64,000 bases of DNA. It comes from Schistosoma mansoni. Taxonomy: Eukaryota; Platyhelminthes; Trematoda; Strigeidida; Schistosomatidae. Position numbers and translations under genes: made by a program. Under the pieces are notes generated by a model. It saw nothing but the letters and a program-made list of their open reading frames with translations. It had not been told where the DNA came from and made no database searches. Positions within the stretch are counted from its first letter, which is position 1. Every line of letters starts with the position of its first letter. This document shows, piece after piece, positions 1-13,108 of the stretch. The stretch lies in the NCBI RefSeq assembly GCF_000237925.1, contig NW_017386056.1:1-64000 (forward strand). The letters run 5' to 3'.

Positions 1-333
1 CAGAGGGTATGTTAGGTTCAGAATCATTTCTTAATATTCTATACATCAACATCAGATCACTTTTTAATCTACAGTAGGACGGAATCAAGGGGTCTAGCTT
101 CTCATCCCGCTCATTGTACGGGAAACCCTGAAGTTCTGAAATTGAACGGGTAGCTGCCCTCGGTACTATTTTCAAGATATCCGAGTCAACCTTTAGACAG
201 GAGCTTGTAGACTGAACGATGTCTCTAGGTTTGAGTCACACTAACGTTGTGTATATTTTGGTGAACATATTAGTATCCAAAATGGTAAACTTCCGTCCTA
301 AAGCCCATATACTTATGAACCTTCTAGCCGTGA
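1..333. other. Unannotated AT-rich DNA
   Basis: No open frame, repeat or RNA motif could be supported here. It ends at the left target-site copy of the inverted-repeat element that follows. Confidence 0.5.
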
Positions 334-342
334 CCGTGCGGC

Positions 343-1064
343 GGCGAGACTAAACTATACTGCCGAGCCAATCAGAAGCTTTCGCGGGTTTTCAAGGTCA
401 CAGCGCTAAGTTCGGCACCTGATGCTTACGTACGATCGGTTTACAGCGGATTTTAGGGAAGACGTGATAATTCAGCGTCTACAAGAGAAGTGATCATAAG
501 ACGTTGGCGCGAAATTCAATTATCCATTTGAATAAATAGAGTTTTGGCATTATAGCTGATGTCAGTTCGTGATGAAAACCCCAAGTATAATTCCTAGCCT
601 TAACCATGAACTGTAAATCATTATTTGAATTCTTCACACAGGTTTATAACCTCATTTGGTCTGAGTTATTATGTTGACACTCTCAGGGTCTCTCTAGCGT
701 CGCTCAAAGGTCGTCCATAAATTATAGTCTCACCCTTTACCCTAAACCGTAAACCATACCAACAACATTGAAGCTATGTGGTCGAGGCTAAAAGAATTTT
801 TGAGACTTTATCATGGTTTCAGAGGTTGACTACTATGGGGCCACATGGATGTGTTCCTGTACCGTATGCACTATGATTTTAGAACTTCTGAACCTATATC
901 TGACCTTGAGAAGTTTTAGAGTCATGTAAAAGAACGGTGTCCCCTTTAATTTTTGAGTTTTGTATAATATATTTTTACTGTATACTAACTGTCTTCTGAT
1001 TGGCTAATATTTCTCAAGGTTATTTAAGATTCTTCAAAGATCGGCAGTATAGTTTAGTCTCGCC
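343..1064. mobile_element. MULE-like non-autonomous DNA transposon
   Basis: The 24 bases at 343-366 (starting GGCGAGAC, ending CTGCCGA) are the exact reverse complement of 1041-1064. The element is flanked, with no gap, by the same nine bases CCGTGCGGC at 334-342 and 1065-1073. Further in, GCCAATCAGAAG (367-378) is mirrored at 993-1004 by CTTCTGATTGGC, so the arms extend with an interruption on the right. Perfect terminal inverted repeats plus a 9-bp target duplication are the signature of Mutator-like elements; hAT elements give 8 bp. The 722-bp body has no transposase frame, so it would have to be moved in trans. Family assignment is inferred from duplication length only. Confidence 0.62.
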
Positions 1065-1073
1065 CCGTGCGGC

Positions 1074-1855
1074 TGTAAATCATAGTCATAAGATTGTGGC
1101 TCATTAATACTTTAAGATCGTTGTGTTATTGGACTGTGGGCTACGACTCTTCTACTATTCACCTTGGTATCCGAAATGTGTGTGTACACGCTTGACCGAG
1201 TTGTTGTGTGTCGTCCATTTATTAAAGCCTTTGATCAAAATATAATAGTTCACCTTGAGTCTATATACATCGATGTATCTTGTTATTTCTCGCCAGAAAT
1301 TTATATAATCAGGATGTAGTAGCATCACAGACTGAACTTTACTTGTGAGTTTGGGATAACTTATGTTGATCATTTATCAGTCGGTCGCAAAAATCTTAGT
1401 AATATCAAAACATTATTATTCAAGTAGTCATTGACCTCCTTATCTTGTATGGGCATTAAATTCCCTGTTATTTTATACTAAATATTGAAAAAACCTTCGT
1501 GTGTTTGGAAGAGAGAACCTCACATGCCAAATGTTCTGTCCCATAATCGAAATAAAGACCTACTCGTCACTAGTCTGGTTTCTTCTATCTACAAAACAAA
1601 GAGTGCCCACCAGCACGAGATCGGTGAGTCCCATTTTTGACAGGAAGCATTTCTATTTTGATTAGTTCTTTGGTCAAAAAAGTTACCAATCGGATTATCC
1701 TGAACATAAATTTCGTGAATAAATACAAATATATAATGTAGTTATTATATTACGCCGCTCATATTATGCTGATATATTGCTCATATACCAAATGTCAAGC
1801 TCAATCCAAACTGAAAGCTTGAAGAATAGATGTAATTTGTCACCGATGAAGATAG
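1074..1855. other. Unannotated DNA
   Basis: Only short chance frames are present, such as a 72-residue frame on the - strand at 1155-1373 with no recognisable motif. No repeats or RNA motifs were seen. Confidence 0.4.
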
Positions 1856-1859
1856 ACGT

Positions 1860-3400
1860 TGGTATTTCTATGAAGTTTCGACTCCCGGAATTCGATCATA
1901 GTGACCTCGAGTTGTGGTTTGCTCAGCTACAGCATTGTTTCAAGAGACAGTGATAAATCTGCTTTGTCCTCCATTCTGCAGTCGCCAAAGAAGTATGCGA
2001 ACAAATTTGGAGACCACTAACATCACAGCCAGACAGTAACCAAGTGTAGTCAACCATATGACTGGCCTAAACCGTCTCCCAAGAATACATGAAAAGACTA
2101 ATCGCTCCCCAAGTCACGACGACTGAGGACGGATTCGTAGACAATCGCTTGTTTTATGTTAGAGATAGGAGCTTAGTCTTGAACGCTTTGGTGGGTACCG
2201 ATAATGCACTTATTGTCATCCCTCAGAACAAAACTGAGCTGGGCCGATAAACTTCCCCAGTTAAACTTCAAGCTGACGATGAAACTAAGCTCACGACGTT
2301 TGGGAAGAAAACTTTAATGCTAGATTTGGAGTTCAGGAGGCAATCCTCTTAGGTTTACACCGTAGACGATTTAGATTTGGCGATACTATAAATTGACTTT
2401 TAGAGAGATATGAATGTCTAGTCGACACTAATGAACGACGTTTTACAATGAAAAATCTTCGGATTGCACAAAAGTCAAGGAAAGCCACATCACTTGTCTA
2501 AATTTTATACAAACTCAGCCAGTAACAACTGAAAGATTCTAGGATATACTCTCGGAATTCTCAAACCTAACCAAACCGAATCCTCAGCCTTCCAAAATTA
2601 ACTTATAGGTAAGTCATATGATCAAACTGAAGGCGCGCTAGACTCAGGAGACTATCACGAGATAAGCTCAAACTCACTAGATCTGGATTCGATTACGTGC
2701 TACAGCTAGGCATTATCCTTTCGTCCGATGACCAGTGGGTATCGCCTTTGCACATGGTCCCAGGGAAAATGCAGGTGATTGACGACTGTGAGGAGATTAC
2801 AGACCCCTCAACCGTCAAACCGTACCAGACAGCTATCTAATACGTCATTCCAAGATTATACAAACGGCTTACAAGATAGGACATATTTACTAAAATGCAC
2901 TTGGTCAGGGCATATCACAATATCCCAGTACCTGGGGAAGATATCCCTAAGACAGCTATTACTACACCTTTTGGATTGTCCGAGTTTTTACACATTTCAT
3001 TCGGCCTGAGGAACTCGGCACAAACATTTTAAAGATTTATGGATAACATATTTCGCGATATGCTATTTGCAAAGTGGTATATAGACGACTTGTTAATTGC
3101 CAATCGTGATTTACAACCACAAGAGCAGCATGTGAGAGCACTGTTAAAATGAACGAACGAAAATGGAATATACATACGTCAAAGTGCGTTTTCCGTGTTC
3201 AAACTCTAGAATTTCTCGGACACACAAAATTCCCAGAAGGGACTACACCGATCGAAGAAGATATGGTTAACATTAGGCAATACCCTATGCCACGTTCTCC
3301 AGCAAAACATAGAATTTTCCTAGGTTTGATTAACTTTTATCGAAGATCTGTAGAATTATGGTCTACTTCGTTATTAGCGCTGCTCTAATAATAGACCTAA
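1860..3400 (+). mobile_element. Old Ty3/Gypsy retrotransposon fossil
   Basis: Pieces of a Gypsy polyprotein occur in order on the + strand. A gag-like motif (LPEFDHSDLELWFAQL) is at about 1880-1940. A protease-like stretch with RLFYVRD is near 2150-2250. Reverse transcriptase segments run from about 2610 to 3400, including PFGL-like and YIDDLLIA motifs near 3000-3100 and a trailing FLGLINFYRR motif near 3320-3345. No LTRs were recognised. The copy is old, heavily broken and fragmentary. Motif order and wording match Gypsy elements known from flatworms; the exact family is not determined. Confidence 0.8.
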
Positions 3401-6400
3401 TCCTAAAATTGTAGATTTGTCATGGTATGACTACTTGATCTATAAGATCTTACGTTGAAGTCACATCACTGTCTACACTGACTCGTCCTTCTTCTGGAGA
3501 ACTCATTTGAGCTGGAGATGGAACAATATATTCAATATGAATAAAAGAGATAAGTTACACAAGAATGATCACACTTGCAGGGCTGACCTATGCCATTCGA
3601 TTGCATCTCGAATGAATATTGCCGCCCTCTTCATCGTTGATCTTCTCTTCGTGTTAATTGTTAAATATGAAGTTTCTCGATCATCTCATGTTCCGCTTTG
3701 AGGATTGTGTGGTTAGGATCAATGCCACTACAGATCCATATCTGGTTGTGAACAATTATTCTAACTTTCGATAGATTCCATCAAAGGAAAACCAAAAAGA
3801 TTCGGACTGACTTGTGAAACTGTTGAGGCTATTAAATAGTTAAGGTTTAACTGGCTCAAGCATCTACTAATATTTTGGCTTATTAAAATTTCTGCCTTAA
3901 CTCAAATAATACAAACTTAAAAGGAAACTATCTTACATAGCGTTACATAGATTTTTGAAAAGTGCCAAAATTGTAGTAGTCCTAAGTACTATGCTAACCG
4001 ACCCTCTTCAGATTCCCTACTTTTGATGTGTTGGCGTTAGGGTCACCCCAAAAGTTAGTTCTGATGATGAACACTGTCAGTCAAATATGGCGGATTTTCT
4101 TATTTCCAACATAACTAATGGCAGGGATTCTGTCCAATACTTGAGGTTTGAGTGTTATATATATCTATACATATAATCATTAAAACCACCCAAAAGCTCT
4201 ATTCGCATAAGGTACATTCAGTGGTTTCATGTGACAACATACTACTAAGAAAAATTGGTTTTCAGACGAAGCATTTTAGACAAAACAACAGTACAACACT
4301 TGTTAGGCGTTCTCACTTCCATTTTTACATGTTTATAAAGGCCATGAGCCAAATTAACGAATATTTCTGCAACATAGTTTGTAATGTAATCACATGGCTT
4401 AGATTCACTACAGTTAATCAAACCATCTTTTTGCTTTTGATTTCTGACATTTCCGAATCAATAAACGCGAGAGTATTCTGAACCATCAAAAGTCTTCGGC
4501 ATCTGAAACAACACTACACGTTTTTCCTATGGCTAATGCCAAATCGAAGCCATAAGTACCTATTCATAATGGTTTCTCGACATCGCCATAAAGCCTTTTT
4601 ACGATTTCATAATCACGCAATGTGGCTGATACAAACGATGAAACTAAGAACTAAATCAGTCGATAACCTGACTGACAACTATGTCCACAAATAGTGTGAT
4701 TTTTCCGCAGTTATAGTTATCTAACACTTTTAATTTCAGAAGCTTTTTCCTATCAGTTGATCCCTTAGTAAGTACTATGGAACCCTTTCAGTTTGACGAC
4801 AACTATTTGTGCAAATCATCTGTGTAAGCAGTCGAGAAAATTTCACGTGAACAGAAAGCATCATTGTTGTATTTGTATAAATACTGACTAAAAGTTCATA
4901 ATATTATCATTTAAATGGGTTGGGAGTTATAATTCTCTTGGCTAAAACCTATGCTCTACATGATAACCACATAGTTTACACTCACTTTATCGACTTTTGA
5001 GCATTCAATTAACTGAAAAAGTCTTGAATTATATCATCATATGTGCTACTTTGTGATATTTATTGGTTTAACATGCTTAATTTCAAACGGATTGATTTAC
5101 AGCTTCTACTTTACCTGATATTCACAACTAGCTTGAATGCACAGTTACGTTTAACTATCCATCTACAAACACTAATACAGAAAACTGACCCCCAATTAAC
5201 CAGAACATTGAGTTTACGGCATGACTCTCACGGCTGCACTCCTGTTGAACCAATTATTACCAGTTGTCCATACAAAGTTTTGGAAATTACCATTAGTGTC
5301 CTGTGACATAACCTTGTTTTTAACATAAAACAGCTCACATATTTTCATCTTATAACTAAAACTTACCACAAATGTGGCTTTTCTACTTAAATATTACTGG
5401 TATGAGTAAAAAACACCTGTTCTGTCCATGTTTTAAGCAGCTAACAGCCAACTTACACTATGCGTTCCATTGTGGCTTCTTAGGACATTTTTCTGTACCA
5501 AGCCACTCCTTTTTTCCCTTTTCTGAATATATTAAGGTCCGAGAATAACGTATGATGGTGAATTTCGTGAACAAGAGAACCACCGACACAGGCACTCCAA
5601 CCATCGTCCTCTCTGGTACTAGGTCACACACTCGAACAATGGACCTCACTGGCTCTTAGTGGGTCTAACCTTAATGTTTTCTTACATTGGTCTATTATTA
5701 GCGACATTCATGACTAATAGAGCATGCACCCTTGTAAGGTGCAAACCAAGTCGATTCCTAGGTAACGTTAGGAGATATAATCTTGCCCAAACCTGAACAT
5801 TGACATCAAGCCAATCAAATGGTGAATCTGTAAGACTTCGATTATGTCGCTGACCCCAAGCAGTATTCTTAGTGTTTTTGTCTCTGCTCAACCATATTCT
5901 CTAAATTTCTGATCAACAGACACTTCCTGTGTTCACGGTTACGAATCCGGCTATGGAAGGCAGTCACCGCAGACTGAAGGTTATATAGTTGATCGAGTTT
6001 GGCGATGAATCTAACTACTGTCAGGTTCATACATGTATAATTAAAAAAAAACAACTTACCATTTTAGTGTGTTTCTGTGCCCAATATGTTTAAACGGTAT
6101 CTATTTCCCTCCAGAATACCAATCCATTCTGGAAACCAAATACCTATGTGAGACCGAACATTTATAATTTATAATTATATATCTACTTTTTGTACCTGGT
6201 CATTTCGCACAAAAAGTGGATCAATTCTTCAGGTTTGACCGGCTTAAATTAATTTTTTCCCAGATGTAGATTCTTCCTTATTTTTGACTTGAGGATGACT
6301 CAATAGTTGAATGAGTAAACACCTGGTAGCCGGACGAAGCATAGAAAAACCGTTCCTCAGCAAAATGGTGTTGGGTAGCCAGCTCACAACTCTTCCTCAG

Positions 6401-6540
6401 ACATTCTTGTTTCATTCTCTTACCCTCCATTCTCTTACAAGCTGTGATCCTCATATAGAAAACTCGCTCAACAAGTCATGAGAGATATATTGTGGTAGAA
6501 GATATATGCTACGAGATAAGATAACAGGCTAGTAATATGA
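3401..6540. other. Unannotated stretch with only short frames
   Basis: The first 200 bases may be the decayed continuation of the Gypsy fossil. Open frames of 60-109 residues occur at 3507-3701, 4152-4481 and 5043-5306 (+), and 5458-5649, 5682-5891 and 5869-6054 (-). None carries a motif I recognise. The neighbouring - strand frames at 5682-6054 could be pieces of one decayed coding element, but this could not be shown. Confidence 0.35.
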
Positions 6541-7635
6541 TAATAATAATTTATTCTCAAACAACAGTTTTTTACATGACGCATGCCAGTTTACAGGCAA
6601 GATCAAATTGATACGGAAGTTACAATTTTCACTATAATGAATTGCTCAGCTGGGTTGATATTTTATAAGATGTGAAAGCAAATGATTTTAGTAAGGAACG
6701 TATTGTCAATATCACAATTGGCGCACTTTATGAAGGTGGCGTTGCGGTATGTAACTGATGGTAGAGAATAGATCTATGAAAATTTGGGGGCTTTTAGAAG
6801 CTTCAACCTCATATTACTCTGGAATACCTGATGCTTTAATGATGGTGCAGGACAAAGTCACCTGCTCCATATGTTTTCGGTGGTGTGTCTCAAGGGGACT
6901 GTAAAAGGGTGTAGGAAAAAGAAAGGATGAGAAGCAGAGCAGACAATATTCATGGAGGAATAGTTATGGTTTAACTACTTAGTCTATATCTCTGTTATCA
7001 AGGTACTTATTAAGCAAGAGCATTCTAATATTTTAAAGAAATTAAGTGTAAACAAGGTATGAGTGGATAAGGAACTATATAAATGAAGGTGGCTCAGAAA
7101 GAAGATGAAAGTATGGGAATATGTGTAGTTATAAAATATAGTGCTGAAAACAGTATTCTGATACACAAATGGATGTCTGCTGTAGACCATCAACGTTGAT
7201 GACCTATGTCGAATGATTGGAGGCCTACTCCAGTTAGACGGGAACGGTGTGACGAACAAGCGAACTCCGAAGTCACACCTCGCGATCAGCACCTTACGTG
7301 GATGGCCCCATCGACGCATCAAGGAACCATGGACGCTCTGAAGACTGTACAACACTGAGGACGTTATTACAGGAATATATTAGTTAAAGTAGATACAAGC
7401 GAAAGTAGAACCATTGCCGCATGGGCCAGTCCATGGAGCATGATTAACTGATGCGCGTTGATTGTCCTTGACCTTGACGGGGATCGATGGTCTGTTCGGT
7501 ATTTAGTGACCCAACTGCCGAATGGTTTGGCTAGGGTCCAGTGACATTTCAGTGGCCCTACACTCCCTTCTTTGTTGAGACTATTTGAGCGCCTTTTGGA
7601 ATTTATAGGGTCTTGAGCAGGTTTTGTTTATATAA
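6541..7635 (-). repeat. Dispersed repeat copy A, LINE-tail-like
   Basis: The segment begins with (TAA)n followed by TTTATTCTCAAACAACAG and is closely related to 7636-8330. The two align through most of their first 600 bases. Copy A carries about 400 extra bases (roughly 7175-7590) that copy B lacks, after which similarity resumes with a TTTATAGGGT motif. Read on the - strand, the repeat ends in (TTA)n, the usual form of a flatworm LINE 3' end, so both are probably LINE 3' regions inserted in the same orientation. The LINE family is not identified. Confidence 0.55.
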
Positions 7636-8330
7636 TAATAATAATAATAATAATAATTTATTCTCAAATAACAGATTGTTACATGAGGCATGCCGGTTTA
7701 CAGGCAAGATCAAATTGTTAAAGAAGTTACAATTTTCACTGTTGAAAATTACTCAGCTGGGTTGATATTTCATAAGATATGAATGTAAATGGATTTCGTA
7801 AGAAACATACCAATATCACACTTGGCGCACTTTATGGAGGTAGCGTTGCAACATACAACTGATGGTCGAGAATAGATACATGCGAAGTTGGGGGCTTTTA
7901 GAAGTTTCGAACTTATATCCCTCCGGAATATCTGAGGCTTTAATAACGGTGTAGGACGAAGTCACCCGTGCCATATCTGTTTTCGGTGGAGTATCTGCAG
8001 GAGGCTGAAAAAGGTGTAAGAAAAAGGAAGGACGAAAAGCAGAGCACACAACATTCATGGAGGAATAGTTAATGTATAACCTTTTAATCTATTTGTCTGT
8101 TACTGAAGTATTCATTAGGTAAGAACATACTAATGTGTTAAAGAAAAATAAGTGTGGGCAAGGTATGAGTGGGTAAGGAACTGTATAAATGAAGGTAGTT
8201 CAAAAGAAAGTATGGAATTGTGTAATTATAAAATAAAGTGCTGAAAACAGTATTCCGATACAAATGGCTGTCTCCCTTTTTTTCGAAGCTGTTTGAACTC
8301 TTTTTTGTTTTTAGATTTTATAGGGTATAG
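7636..8330 (-). repeat. Dispersed repeat copy B, LINE-tail-like
   Basis: This is the second copy of the 6541 repeat, directly downstream in the same orientation and again starting from a (TAA)n run (7635-7656). Shared blocks include the ACAGGCAAGATCAAATTG motif and the GTGCTGAAAACAGTATTC motif. It is either a separate insertion of the same family or a tandem duplication; the differing internal length favours independent insertion. Confidence 0.55.
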
Positions 8331-8816
8331 AGTGGGCTTCGTTTTTAGCCAATTGTCTAGTTAGCTTGTCATAGGATTACTCGGTAGGAAGTGGAACCAA
8401 TTTGGCTTTTCTTTTTTTTTAACATGATCTAAAGTATTTTGCATGAATAATTTCGCATCAATACCGTTGGTTCGTGACATTCCACTAGACATAAGGAGCC
8501 GTAATTAATATGTTCTGCCCTACAGACACGGGTGGATTGAAGTTATCTCCCCACCATCATGTTTGCTGGTCAGTAACGCCACCCTCCCTCCTTTTATGAT
8601 GTTAGGCTCTCTTACGTTTGTGGTCGGTATGAATATTGCTTTAATCAAGGACCATAGTTGGAATACACTGTCTCTACAAGTTCCATGTTACAAGCGAATC
8701 AGATAGTAATAGCATTTGTATTATGGGTTAGATATCCATTTAATATATCGTACTACTATGAAGATAACTAATGGTGAAGGTTATAAGAGACAAGTAAGAT
8801 TATATGTGGTTATGAG
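8331..8816. other. Unannotated DNA
   Basis: Contains a T-run (8407-8420) and no coding or RNA signal. It may include the decayed 5' part of the LINE relic that follows. Confidence 0.35.
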
Positions 8817-10480
8817 ATGGTAAGGACTAATAGCAAACCAGAGGATATGAAAGAGAATATTGTAAAATTTTCAGGGAAGGATGATATAGTCAGCCCTATA
8901 TTTAGTTATAGAAAGGGACAGGTCATGCCTTACTACCGACTGGTCAACCTAGTCAGCATGGTAGTTAGGTTACTTGAAAAGAAAACTCAGACTAAGTTAC
9001 GAAGTCACATAAAATCATACAATCCTCTGACTCCTGGGCAAAACGGGTTTCTGAATAGTAATTCATGCCTAACTAACTTGGTAACTGCAAAGGAGAATTG
9101 TAAATCATCCAAAGGCAATGGTTTACTTAATGATGTGATACTCATAATTTTTAGCAAATAGTTTAATGAGGTTTCTCAACGAGGGTTTATGGGGAAGCTC
9201 TTTGACGTGTATAGGGAAACAAAAAAGCCATGGCGAACAACGGAAGCTGTTTGTGGATGTTATTTCACATAATTCAAAGCTTGTAAAACGTTAACATTTA
9301 CTTTTATCTCTAGTTTATTCTACAAATCGTGAACTTTCGTTTGATGTATGATTGGTTTCATTGAATTGACAACCCTACTTGGGAGGCATACTGTAAGCAA
9401 ACCAATGTTGTGATTTACAGATCATGCCGGTAAGAATGGCGTGTACCTGCTAAGACAGAAATATGTCATATTATTGTTATTCACTCCCATAATCTTTTTA
9501 CTTCAAAGCTATCGTAATTTAAACGTAAACTCTGGCACTCTATTTTTCTACCCTAATCTCCAGTTTGGACAAAATTGTGTTTTTCTAATTGTTTATGTGT
9601 ACTGGCCGTGTTAGTCATCCATGTATTCTTGCGTCATTTTGCACAAATCAAATCAGAATTGGAAATCGGGAACCGAAATAAGTCGATCAGTTTTCCGGTT
9701 GGCTCGTCTTTTCCCTGTCGTTAATCGATCATATAATGGAATAGTATTCGTCTCTCCACCCAAGGCAGTTAGTCTTAATTCGGACCCCCCTCATTTCTAG
9801 TCCCAAGGTTAAACTAGTCAGCCTATCGTCCAAGGACCCAATCTAGATCGATATTGGTTTTTTTCTACATACTATTGGATAGACAGATCAAGGACGTATC
9901 ACTCTTGAGCTTAGGAATAATAGATGGTGTACCCCAAGACATCATCTTAGATCACTTATCTTTTTCGTCTCTACGTCAATGAACTAACAGGATTGTTAAG
10001 TCATGGACACCATTGTTTGCAGATGACATCAAAGTCTGGAGGACAATATGTAATGAGATTGGTCGTCTAAATTTCTAAGCTGACCTATATGGATTGGTTA
10101 GATGGTTCCAAATTTGAGACTTGGGGACTTATTCTAGAAAGAGTGTGTTAACGTACATTGGACAAGGCAATAGCTGCCAGTATGCAATCAATGCTACACC
10201 ACTTCTGCGCACTTAGGAACAAAGAGATTCAGGAATATGTCATGACTTAAAAACAACTGATTATTGCATTGCAGATGCCGCCAAGGATTTTCAATTGTTA
10301 TGGTCACTTCGTCGAGCATTCAACTGGTTTGAAGAAGAGGTTCTTTGAACTTTATTACCCATCTATTTAAGATAACAACTAGAGTGCTGCATTTAAACAG
10401 CTGGTCCATGTCTTATTAGAAACGCTGACACACTCAAGTGTCTTTGGTGTTTAGGAACAAATTTAGTGATGGGTCTCTCC
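8817..10480 (+). mobile_element. Decayed CR1-like LINE reverse transcriptase
   Basis: A 114-residue frame at 8817-9161 contains the motif PLTPGQNGFLNSNSCLTNLV, the CR1-clade version of the reverse transcriptase block just before the first catalytic region. Near 9900-9970 the + strand reads IIDGVPQDIILDHLSF, a decayed GVPQGSVLGPLLF block. At about 10015-10040 it reads PLFADDIKVW, the FADD catalytic box, with both aspartates present. The frames are separated by stops and shifts, with a long non-coding gap at 9180-9860, so this is a dead relic. It resembles the complete CR1-like LINE at 15922-20315 in wording but is far more diverged. Confidence 0.75.
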
Positions 10481-10739
10481 AAACCCTTTCACGATGATTG
10501 TATAAACCCTTAACCATTTTCTGACAATCTTATCATAGAACTCAAGGTGACCTTGCATTGTCATTACGTATTTTTGATAGCGAATCGGTGCTAACATGTC
10601 TTATACTACGGCCTCTTCCAAAACTAATCACCTCCGGGGCCACAATAAGAATGCCCATAAACCGCGATCCAATCAACTGAGAGTGTGGTTCTGTGAAAAA
10701 ATTACACAAAAAAAACATTACAGCAGCACATCACTTCAA

Positions 10740-11170
10740 GACGGCCAAAGAATCCGAAGGGGAAACATTAGGTGATAAGTCATCACCACAGATTTACGTC
10801 ACCTCAAAGTCTTTGTAGCGACAACAAGTAGGGTGATGCGGTTCTAGAACAAGGGTAGATACAAGCTCTCTCATGCTGTGTTCGACATCGTTTGGATGCT
10901 TAAGACCTAGATACTTCTTCATCTCAGTTAGCGCGTATTGGAGATAGAATAATGGTTCACGAACGTTACATCATGCACAAAGAGAAGAATCATCAAAAAA
11001 ACCAGTCACCGCAGAACTCATTGAGAGTGTTAAAATTATCACAGAAGCTGCCACCAAAATAGAAATGCTTCATAAGACGAAGAGCAGGTCACCACAGCGA
11101 TCGAGATACAAGTCACAGAACAGGTCACAAACGTCCAGATAATCTCGACACTCTTGTCCGCTTACCTTAA
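10740..11170 (+). mobile_element. Possible Gypsy gag fossil fragment
   Basis: Broken + strand frames read like a Gypsy gag C-terminal region: a DLRHLKVF-like block near 10795, a RIMVHERY-like block near 10950, and an arginine/serine-rich stretch near 11090-11140 (HHSDRDTSHRTGHKRPDN). This order is usual in flatworm Gypsy gag proteins. The copy is old and clearly broken. No LTR was found, and the assignment rests on weak motifs. Confidence 0.4.
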
Positions 11171-11382
11171 TTGCTAATGGAATACTCGAGTTGATCCATG
11201 ACTTGAAAAACATCTATCTATCTTTGTTCGATTAAAAGGATTCATCGGTTTGTTGTTATCATGATAAGTAAAACGTCCTGACTACATATATAGCAATATT
11301 CTAGTCCCAAACATCTCTACGTTTGGGTGTGGTTTGGATTTATTAACGTTGGTCTAGTTGTGGTTAATGTTTACCAAAATAA

Positions 11383-11516
11383 ATGGCATTGTATGTCTTA
11401 GACATTGATGATGATCTCATTAATATTGAGAAACACTCCGAACTGAAGGTCTTGGGCCAATCATGCATAATAGACCACGGTAGAGCACGTCGTGCTGCGT
11501 ATCTTCTGAAATTACA
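11383..11516 (+). CDS. Candidate first exon, unknown protein
   Basis: An ATG after AAATAA opens 44 codons (MALYVLDIDDDLINIEKHSE at the start, RRAAYLLKLQ at the end) and is followed at once by a donor-like CAG|GTCAGT. The composition is less AT-driven than chance frames nearby. No family is recognised and no second exon was located downstream before the Gypsy copy at 12273. It could be a real first exon, a fragment of a decayed element or chance; I lean only slightly toward coding. Confidence 0.25.
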
Positions 11517-12266
11517 GGTCAGTATACATCAAATGCATCTCCACATATCGACCGTCTTCCAAAGGCACATTCGAATTCCTTCATTCCAAACTTTTGGTTA
11601 CAGTGTCGTCAATCCCTGATTATGCGCGAAATATTTATGACACAAGCTACCGACACCTACCAAATTACTTATTCATTAATTTCACCAGCTTTTGCTCCTA
11701 CATTTATAAAAATGATTCTAGTTTATTATATTCTATTATTAAAAACAATCATTCAGACCCGAAATTTTTAGTTATCGTTAGCCCATCGTTTTGATTTTGG
11801 TCTGTGAACGCTCGTACTTGTAACTTTCTATGAATTCGCAAGTGAGTAATAATATCTCATATAACAACCAATTAAATTTGACCAAAAATACATTTACTTA
11901 TTAACCTAGATCATATTTTTTTGAACAACTGCGGAAACCATTATAGATGATTTCTTCCCTGAATAAGATTCATCTGTCGACAAAGCCAGCCTATGTTATC
12001 CATATCACCACCATCGATCCCATTCTTTCAAGTTTCTAAGAAGTTCTAATAGAAATCACAGATTCTAGTGACTTTTGTGTCTGTAAAACTCGTGAAGAAT
12101 CCATGCGGATGGTAAATGGGCATAAATGAAAGTAAAACACAGTGCATGAGGAGTGTCTTGTTTAAGTGCATCGAATTGACGCAGTAATCAGTTGCATGTA
12201 CACTAGCGATACGTACTGTTTACTTCTAAGGAAGGTAGAAACGACCTTTGATTTGAAACTGTTGGA
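11517..12266. other. Unannotated DNA left of a Gypsy insertion
   Basis: No supported feature. The last bases (CAATCG, 12267-12272) are the left target-site copy of the Gypsy insertion. Confidence 0.4.
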
Positions 12267-12272
12267 CAATCG

Positions 12273-12599
12273 TGAAGATACGACCAGTATTCTAGTTTTG
12301 ACAACTAGCGACCAGTAGCACCTTCTATATTCGAAACTTCTTCTGCCCAAATGGAAATCAGAAGTCAGACGAGAAGAGGTAGGAAAGATATATTTGATAC
12401 GTTATCAATATATCGAGAAGCGTTTGTTCTTAGCTAGCTAGTGAACGTAGGAGCTGTGTCCCACGCCGAGTCGAAACGTGATCTGGTACGGATGCATGAC
12501 CGAAAGCCTTCAGTTAAACAAGCCCACTTAAACAACGTGGTCAGCATCCAATGTCGAACACTTAATGAGCTATTGATTTTGGGAAATTATTTACAGCTA
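12273..12599 (-). repeat. 3' LTR of the CsRn1-like element
   Basis: A 327-bp repeat starting TGAAGATACGACC and ending TTTACAGCTA on the + strand. It matches 14421-14747 base for base as far as read. Confidence 0.88.
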
Positions 12600-13108
12600 A
12601 AGATCACTCCCCCCTAGTGAGGTAGTGATGCCCCTAAGACGTGACCAGCCAGAAGTTTAAATCCAACGAGTTTGTCGTTGGTAAACACTCTTCTGATAGC
12701 TTGCTTCGTTTAGCAGCGTCTGGTCGTCTTTCCTAACACTAAGGGACCATGAGGTACAACATAGCAATAAAGAAATAAAGTACAATGAACATTTCGGTTC
12801 CTTGTGAGACTTCGTCGTTCTTTTCCAGCCGTCCTGGAAAAGAGAAAAAATAGAACGTGTGAGTGCATGTCGAAAATGCACTCGTACTTGCGTAAGGACA
12901 CAAGATGAGCGGGAAAAAAAAATAAACTAATACACTTGCAACAGCGTAAAAGCGATCGGAAAAAATATTGGTTTTTTTATTTAAAGAAAAATATAAATAC
13001 GCTCATAAGTATAAAAATGTTTTGTTTTGTTTTTTTGAAATAAATATATATTAAAAAATTTTTTTTACGATAAATAATGAAAAGGGAATTCGAGATTAAG
13101 TTTGTGTC

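Noticed and set aside
4152-4481. A 109-residue + strand open frame
   Set aside because: No recognisable motif, hydrophobic AT-driven composition, no supporting neighbours; most likely chance or decayed element.
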